Origin: Ceratodon purpureus
Lineage: Eukaryota > Streptophyta > Bryopsida > Pseudoditrichales > Ditrichaceae
Reading direction: 5' to 3'
Assembly: GCA_014871385.1 (NCBI GenBank)
Contig: CM026431.1
Location: 15,727,118 to 15,791,117 of the forward strand
DNA: 64,000 nucleotides
Of this stretch, positions 56,827-64,000 are shown piece after piece. Made by a program: the position numbers and the translations under genes. Positions within the stretch are counted from its first letter, which is position 1. Every line of letters starts with the position of its first letter. The notes beneath the pieces are model-generated. The model was not told the origin of the DNA and searched no databases. It was given only the letters and a program-made list of their open reading frames with translations.

Positions 56827-58879
56827 ATGGGCTTGGCCAACAGCCCGCCGCAGATGGAGGGTCTGCGGGAGAAGAAGATGAAGATGGTGGTGCACTTGCA
56901 TCCTTCGCGCGCGTCCAATGTGCAGCAGGGCGTTCGGGAGATTTTAAACTCTTTGCTCGTGAGGTGGGCGTCCAGTTTTTTTATATCCCTAAACCTTGAA
57001 TGGGTATCCATTTGCGTGTGTTTGTCTTTGGTCTGTGGGTTTCATGTTTGTGTTCTGGGCTGGTGCATGTGAACCGTGTAAACTGTGTTGCGTTCTGGTT
57101 CGCTTGGTTGTAGGCTTGTTTTTTTGTATTGTGATGTCATATCTAAGTTCTGAAGGAGGCAATGTGTGGGAGTGTAGTATGAGTTGTTGTTAAACCCTAA
57201 ACCCTGAGCTGCAATAGTGTTTGGAGAAATGCAAATTGTTGATTATGGTGGTCTGCTGTAGTGAGTTTTTGCTTGATGGATTTTACTGCTTTCGGGATTA
57301 CGGATACTCGAGCTGCAGTACTCTTGCTAGTTTTTAGTGAACAAGCTGGAGTAGTTGATGGGTTGAATATTGTGTTAAGACGATGTGGGTGTGGATGCTG
57401 TGCAGGTTCAACGAGCATTTTGATGGATCGGTGTTAGCTCATTCGGACACGAAAATTCAGGGACGCACTGCAGCTATTTTGGAAGGATTATCGCCGTATT
57501 TTTGCGTGCGCTTGACAACCACGCTTCTCCTATTTACTCCCAAAGTTGGTTTCTTTGTAGGTATTATCTATCAAGACTTTTTGTGAAACATTTCGTGAAA
57601 TTATCTTCGTGTGCTCCATTTCTCCTGAATATCAAACATTGTTTTTATGCACTATTTTTTGTTTGAAACTCATCCCGATTTCTGATTCATCTTCTTGTTC
57701 TGATTATGGAGAATCCACCACTGCCTTTCCGTTTATGCATTTCAATTAATGAGATCTAGAAATGGTGTAGTGACTGAATCTTGCTGCTTGCTGCTTGAGA
57801 GTAGAGGGGAAGGTGAACAAAGTGGAAGAAGATTATCTGGGCGTGGTGGTTCTTGGACTTTTCAATGCTGCAATTGGGTCCTCGGACATTCGGAGCGAGC
57901 TTGCCTATTGTGAAGGAGAGGTACGTGCATTAATAATCAACTACAGGAATTGTGGTTCTATTCGCCGCAAAATTATGCACGTTTACACTACAATGGCTAT
58001 TTTTTATATCGGAAAATAACGAGAGGCTTTGGCGGAACAGGATGGAACCAAGGTATGGATGAATGAATCCGATGATCGTCACTGCATTCAAATCGGCAGC
58101 TTAATTCGATTTTCTGTGAAAAGGTAACCCTGACCTTCTACTGTATGAGTTCCTGGTGTCTAAGTCTTTGATAAGATCAAATTACTCTTCATACTATAGT
58201 CAGGTGATCCTCTATTTTATGCGTTTGTTCTGATGATATTCAGTTAAAATCCTGGCATAATTCAGACAATGTCAAAGTCCATGATTGGAACTCATGTTCA
58301 AGGATATAAAAGTTCATGTCTGTTCCCTTACCCCTGCAGCATAGCAATCGCTTCAAGCCATGTCTTGATCATTTCTCAGCATATCAAAGACCTTTGTATC
58401 ATGTCATGAGCTGTTAGCTGACAAGCATTCGCTGCAGTGTTCAGGAGAATGAAGAAATAGTCGACCTCACAGGAGCTCTTCTAGCTCCACAGACAGGCTG
58501 TGTGAAATACCTTGCATTAGAATCCAAGGACAGAGTTAAAGTTGAAAATACGCACAGGTACTGCACTTCTACCTACTCCAAGGGACTCAAACTATCCAGT
58601 GTTTATAGATTCTCTAGGACGCCGAGGTATGTCGCATATAAGGTATATGAAAAGCTTCTAAATACTTTTATCACTTGCTGTTGCTGCAGAATCTCAGATA
58701 ATGGGGAGAAGAGGTCAAAGCATAAAGAAAGCAGAAATGCCGAGGAGAGCATAGTAGCTTCCGAAGGCACAAACGAGCATACACCCAAGAAGAAAAAGAA
58801 GAGGAAAGACAAGAATGAGACTGGAGGCGACAGCAGCGCCAAAAAGAGACGAAAAAGCTTAGACGTTTCTTCTCTCTGA
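56827..58879 (+). CDS. DNA-directed RNA polymerase I subunit RPA43-like
   Basis: Six exons: 56827-56963, 57406-57560, 57805-57920, 58026-58123, 58438-58557, 58690-58879; 271 residues. The N-terminal half follows the RPB7/RPA43 fold: HLHPSRASNVQQGVREILNS, RFNEHFDGSVLAHSD, then FFVEGKVNKVEEDYLGVVVLG with LFNAAI, and an OB-like part (IQIGSLIRFSVKSVQ, IVDLTGALL). The C-terminus is a Lys-rich tail with several KKKKKR-type runs, typical of plant RPA43 and consistent with nucleolar targeting. RPA43 pairs with RPA14 in the stalk of RNA polymerase I and contacts RRN3 at the rDNA promoter. I started at the ATG at 56827, which opens the frame; an internal Met at residue 10 is an alternative. Confidence 0.88.
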
Positions 58880-60017
58880 GTTCATCCTATGTTTCTTAGG
58901 CTTTAGTTATAACATTTAAAATCTTAATACAATCACAACCTCAAAGTGGCTGGTTTGCTTGCCCTGTTGAAATGTAATTTTCTTATCCACTGCATTGCAT
59001 GTTCACCTGCGTATTCTGATCTACGCCTGCCTGATCAACTGTTTGTTGTTCTCATATCCTATATGAGTTGTACTCTGATGCACTCTAAGCCTCATTGATT
59101 ATGGCACAATCTGCTAAATATTAATGTCTAGCATTCGTAAGAGCCTGCTTCCATGTGGATCTTGCTCTCCTACTACCAGTCTTTCTAAGTTTCTAGCGTG
59201 AATTATCATTTTATTGAGTTTCAATTACTTGGAGCACCTTGGTTCTTTTCACTGGCTTATACAAACCAATGCCATAATGTTGTGTATACTCCTGTTCCTT
59301 GAATTTTCAGGCACCAAATACTCAGTGCCTCTGATATGAACCACTTTCCGTATCCAAGGAGATAAACCAATTTCACAATCACTCACCAGTATGACCCAAT
59401 GAGAGTTCCAAGCTAAAACTAGAAATCACACTAGAAATTTCCATAACTTAAACTAGTAACTTCCCATGTGCACCCATGTTGTAGAATAAACTTTCTGCTT
59501 TCTGTTGGTAAATAGAACAACTTTCTTAAAAGTTTCTACTGATTCATTTCATTGCCTGAAACATTTCCTGGACATGCCCAAGTTTTCTTTGAATCACAAA
59601 ATTAGATGCATCCCAGAGTTCACTTCCAGTCATCCTAGAGTTGATTTTCACTCGCAAAAGTTCGGCATGAAGGAACAAGAGATGAGATCTGGGGCATGTT
59701 CCAGAAGAGCACTGAAGAGGAGTGTACAGTAATTGCAAACCTGCACTATTTACGTGATCATAAAAAACATCAGACAATAATAAATCCGAGGCGAGGCGTG
59801 TGCCGGGGGCTTCGTCTTCGTCGTCGTCGTCGTCGTCGTTCTCGTGTTTGCAGCACTCTTGGGTTCCAATCCATCGCGCCATCTTTGAATCTCTCCTCTC
59901 TGCAACCAGGTGGAGCGCCAGGAGGTGCTGCTGGAGGAGAGGACTAACGGAAGACGAGAGGGTTTGATAGCGCTTAGGGTTTGGTAGGAGAGGGAGAAGC
60001 AAGGCCAGAGGAAGGGA

Positions 60018-60055
<38 letters not shown>

Positions 60056-60063
60056 AAGCAAGC
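58880..60063. other. Intergenic; microsatellites before RPN9
   Basis: A CGT/TCG trinucleotide run lies at about 59812-59840 and a GA dinucleotide run at about 60010-60052, the latter inside the presumed RPN9 5' UTR just before its ATG. The 203-codon minus-strand frame 59544-60155 is a by-product of these repeats (poly Asp and Leu-Ser runs) and is not a gene. Confidence 0.6.
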
Positions 60064-62918
60064 ATGGCAGCGTTGCAGTATTTGGAGCGGCAGAGGGCAG
60101 CCCAGCCGGAGCTCGCGGAGTGGTACACCAGCATGGCGGATCTGTACGAGCGCAAGCTCTGGCATCAGCTCACGCTGAAGCTCGACCAGTTCGTGGCGCT
60201 CACTGTGTTCCAGGTATGCGATTGCATGTCGGTTGATGATAATGTTCGCAATCTGCCCATGTGCAGACGCTTGTTTTTGTTCTCCAGGGATTGGTCTTCC
60301 TTAGGGTTCTGTTTCCTGGTTGCTTTCAGTGATCGGTAGTGTTTTGCATTCGGGTGTTTTGGTTCTAGGTTTGATGGTTGGATGATTCTTTCAGGGTTGT
60401 GTGTGTGTGTGTGTATTGGTTCCGGGGTGATTGGGTTTGTGGTAGGTGTGTGTGATCAGGGAGTGTTTTTTTGTTATGCTGGATTTTAGGGTTTTGGTGA
60501 TGAGGGGTTGATGTGGTGGATTTGCAGGCGGGTGATGCGCTCGTGCAGCTGTACCACAACTTCATTTGCGACTTTGAGACGAAGATCAATCTGTTGAAGC
60601 TTGCCCATTTTGCGGTTATTGTATCGAAGCAGTACCCGGAGAAGGAGGCTGCGATTGCGTATCTGGAGGATGTGATTGAGAAGCTTAGGGCGTCCGGGGA
60701 GAGGCGGGTGGAAGAGCCAATTTTGTACGTGAAAATGCAGGTTGCGTCGTTGAAGTTACAGCGTGGGGAGCAGCAGGAGTGTAAGAAATTGCTAGAGGAA
60801 GGGAAGACGACGTTGGATAGTATGACAGATGTGGACCCCTCGGTTCATGCAAGTGTACATTGGGTCTCTTCACAGTACTTTAAGTCTCGACAAGATTTTG
60901 CCGAGTTTTACAAGAGTGCTCTGCTCTACTTGGCTTATACGTCGGTGGAGACTTTGACTGACGACTTCAAGCTGGTTAGTCTTTTTTTCGCTTCTGATCG
61001 TTTGAGCAGTTTAGGAAATGGTGGTTCTGTTCGCTGTTGCTAATTTGGATACTACCTATCGGTCACTCTGCTTGTTGGCTTCACTGAGACTTTACTGCTG
61101 TTTAGTCCTAGCTTCAGTTCATTATGCTTTCCTCGTGTTGTTGAGAATTGCATAAGAGTGATGTTCCGAAAGTGCCCGTTCTGATGACTTGGATTGGCAC
61201 CAGACTATGCCAAAATGTATCACTAACATTATGCGGTTTGTTCAGTCTGGGTTTGACGTCTTGAATTTGAAATGAAGGACGTAGTAGATATTCTTTATGA
61301 ATTAGAGGAATCTTAGGGTCATGTTGTCTCAATAGGCCTGAGTCAGTACTCGTGGCTGGTAGCATTTCAGATTCTCGTGGCACTCACTTCAGATTAACAA
61401 TAAGATATTGTGGCGCAGGATCTAGCGTTTGATCTTTCACTGGCAGCCTTGTTGGGCGACAATATCTATAACTTTGGAGAGCTTCTTGCGCACCCAATTG
61501 TAACTTCTTTATCAATCTCTTCACCTCCCTTTGGTATTTTGGACAATATTCATTTTTATTTATTTTTTGTAACGTGCCATGTGATAGTTGCACTACCCAG
61601 TTTTCTTCTTTTCTGTAGTGCGTTTTGGCAAGTGCTACGTTGTGACCACGAGGCTTGACATCCAACTCAATCATGTAATTTTTTGGGTACGGACTCCCGA
61701 GATTGTATAGTAGTAATGTATACGCCACGTAGACTTGTTCTCATCGTAAACTGTTCTATGATTTTGCAGGTTAAGAGTCTGTTGGGAACAAGTGTAGAAT
61801 GGTTGTATTTTATCTTGCAAGCTTTCAATGCCGGAGATTTGACCAAATATCAAGAGCTTTGTGGTCAATATCAGTCTGCCCTAACCAAGCAACCTGCACT
61901 TGTTGAGAACGAGAAAAAACTATGGGAAAAGATTAATATCCTATGCCTCATGGAGCTGATTTTCAGGTAATTATTCTTCGTTTTTTTTTTCGAGATTAGT
62001 AGTGAGCTGGTGAGCAGAGTGCTTTTAGTATTGATTGTAGTGATCCATGCAAGAGTATGAAAAGAATTAAATGTCGCAAAGAAACCGAGTAAGATATAGA
62101 GGTCTTGATTACCATGAGTCAATCAACAATATATTCCTTGCATGGACTCGCATGATGCACGCTATGGAGCTCAAGGCTTGAGAATTAAGCTATTTTTTTT
62201 TAGTGAGCTGGAATCTCTAATCGCTAGGTTGCTAATTTAACAATCCATGTCAAAATGTTTCTTCTTTACTTCAATTGTCTGACTCATTTCTGTCTTGGCT
62301 TATTTAAACCTCTTTGAGGAGAATCTTGTAGATCCACACATGATGGATTACTTGTTAATGATTTATTCTTATTCCTAGTTGACTGAGGTTGGGCGAATTG
62401 TCTCTACAGCCGCCCATCAGAAGAAAGGACCATTCAACTCAGTTTAATTGCAGAGAAGACAAAGCTGTCAATGGATGAAGTGGAGCACCTTTTGATCAAG
62501 AGCCTCTCCGTATGTATCTAACTTCATCTTCATGATGCGAACTTCTGATTGTTATCTGAGAATGCAAGGAATCTTTCTAGGTTCTTCTGGTTTTTGTAAT
62601 TGCTAGTAGACAGGTTCATACTTTTTTGCACGTTGAATAAAGTCTTCGCTCTGAAGTGATCTTGAATTAGATGTATTATTTGAAACCTCACTAAAGTAAC
62701 GGAGACTTTTGCTCATTCATGTGATTTTGCAGGTACATCTGATAGAGGGAGTTATCGACCAAGTAGATGGTACCGTTAGAGTGTCATGGGTGCAGCCACG
62801 AGTTTTGGGAATTCCACAGATCACTGCATTGAAAGACAGGCTGGACAATTGGCTACAGAAAGTGCATACAACTTTGTTAGCTGTCGAAGCAGAAACCCCT
62901 GACCTAGTAGCTGTTTAA
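60064..62918 (+). CDS. RPN9: 26S proteasome regulatory subunit RPN9 (PSMD13)
   Basis: Six exons: 60064-60213, 60528-60974, 61419-61499, 61770-61966, 62410-62509, 62733-62918; 386 residues, the plant family's usual length. The protein follows plant RPN9 throughout: WHQLTLKLDQFVALTVFQ, YHNFICDFETKINLLKLAHF, KKLLEEGKTTLDSMTDVDPS, SLAALLGDNIYNFGELLAHP, the PCI winged-helix region (ERTIQLSLIAEKTKLSMDEV, VHLIEGVIDQVDGTVRVSWV, QPRVLGIPQI) and a C-terminal helix. RPN9 is a PCI-domain subunit of the proteasome lid, helping to assemble the regulatory particle that feeds ubiquitinated proteins to the 20S core. All splice sites are GT-AG and frames are intact. The start at 60064 is the first ATG after the GA-rich leader. 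Confidence 0.97.
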
Positions 62919-63524
62919 ATTTAGAGTAAATCAGGTGTCGGCTTCTTTGGAGTTGCAATTCTCTTATATATATGTGACGTCAAACAAGAGGACTTGAGAA
63001 TGTACTATTTTTGCCCCTTCTGAGGCACAATCTTGAAGCCTCACAGGTTTGGGTGGAGTTCCGTACTGCATGAAATAAGATGCGTGGTGGCAGGTACTCA
63101 TTCCTTGGTTCACATCAAAACATGTAATTTTATTCATTTTTGTTAATACCTTGCTCTAATCATCGGACGAGCATTGAACTTGGGATCAGCTTGTAGTAGA
63201 TCCCGTTTTTCACATTGATAAGCACTTGAGAAAGACTGGAGACTCTGTTGTTCTAGTTTGGTTTATCAGCATGGAGCTGTGCAGCCTGTGCATACCATCA
63301 ATCTTCAGTTTTCTGGTTAACCAAACTGTCCTTTGTGTTAGGTTGTTCATCGTCGTTTAAGCATCATGAACTATTTTTGGCTTTCTCCTTTTTGGGAAAA
63401 AATTATCGTGTACGTGGAATTCTTCACACAAATTTGTGCAATTTTATTGCGTATATTGAATTCCTAAAAGTTCTCAAAGTATTGAGTCCTTTGCTATCCA
63501 ACATTATCATCATGTAAGGTTGAG
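62919..63524. other. RPN9 3' UTR and spacer
   Basis: No gene seen. Probable 3' UTR of RPN9 at the left, then AT-rich sequence with a short 60-codon frame of no recognisable content. Confidence 0.5.
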
Positions 63525-63792
63525 ACACCCATAGCCGACAAGTGACCAATAGCCGATATATTCTAATTCCTAGATTATGAAAGAACAGATGTACCTCATT
63601 TGTACATATCGGTTATTGGGTTGGAAGTACTTTTCACTTTGAAAAATTGTACAAATTTCAATATTGGGAGATAATTCATGGAAAAATGCTCATTCTTCAT
63701 GAACCTTATTTTCCTACGAACGAAAATTATCTCCTTATCGATAACCCAAGCTCTGATATGCTGAAATGCTTTAAGTTGTCGGTTATAGGTGT
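63525..63792. mobile_element. Possible small MITE with ACACCYATARCCGACAA ends
   Basis: ACACCCATAGCCGACAA at 63525 is matched in complement at about 63776-63792, and a second inner pair ('ccaatagccgatat' and its complement near 63608-63618) lies inside. About 268 bp, no coding potential. I could not confirm a target-site duplication. Confidence 0.4.
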
Positions 63793-64000
63793 TTGTACCT
63801 TAGGTTCTTCTAAAACCAAAGTATGAGAAACTAGTTCTCACTACTAATCATATTCAAACCATTACAGCCCACTCAATGCTTATAGCCCTCTCAATGCTTA
63901 CAGCAGAAGTTTGGGGCCTTGTTGTGCAGAGGTGGAGTTATTTCATTATGTAGTTCAAAAACGATTTGACTCGCATGTGAGAAGATAGAAGAGAGAGTAT

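Noticed and set aside
59544-60155. 203-codon minus-strand frame upstream of RPN9
   Set aside because: Its poly-Asp and Leu-Ser stretches come from the CGT and GA microsatellites, and it overlaps the RPN9 first exon.

Overview
The window is nuclear DNA of a land plant. The housekeeping genes are plant-like (a 386-residue RPN9, a 400-residue DRG2-type GTPase and an RPA43). There is a protein with three B3 domains, a green-plant transcription-factor fold. The mobile elements are typical of plants: CACTA, a mariner-like MITE and an LTR element. Introns are mostly 80-800 bases with GT-AG ends. The DDE transposase and RING families, together with filament-like proteins, make a seed-free plant such as a bryophyte my best guess. 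That guess is weak and I cannot name a species.

Layout. 1-9.9 kb is repeat-rich and essentially gene-free. It holds diverged duplications with a GGATCC-centred palindrome, a 0.5-kb near-perfect hairpin, a complete non-autonomous CACTA element carrying a prefoldin-5 fragment, a SWIM-like transposon relic, and several members of a family with TTAA target sites and CCCCTAAA ends. 10.3-13.6 kb carries a damaged two-RING gene (+). 14.7-15.7 kb holds a SINE-like repeat pair flanking minisatellites. 16.4-17.9 kb is an intact three-B3-domain gene (-). 18.9-23.1 kb is a decayed DDE transposase gene (-). 23.4-28.2 kb is AT-rich satellite followed by an LTR element nested inside a mariner-like MITE.

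29.4-39.6 kb is the most remarkable part. Two tandem paralogous genes (-) share two exons of identical length (209 and 174 nt) that encode Val/Pro/charged repeats resembling articulin or alveolin filament proteins. One of them (1276 aa by my model, 14 exons) continues into five tandem copies of a domain that looks like the C-terminal lid of long-chain acyl-CoA synthetases. No acyl-CoA synthetase N-domain is present and the catalytic-lysine segment is changed. I know of no described protein with this architecture.

39.6-52.2 kb is AT-rich and mostly empty, with one unrecognised single-exon gene at 44.0-44.9 kb and two further TTAA-flanked elements. 52.3-62.9 kb is a compact housekeeping block: DRG2 (-) head-to-head with RPA43 (+), followed by RPN9 (+). 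These three connect ribosome biogenesis, translation and protein turnover only in a general sense. I see no shared pathway beyond the common DRG2/RPA43 promoter interval. All exon models were made by eye from reading frames and GT-AG sites and were not checked against transcripts.
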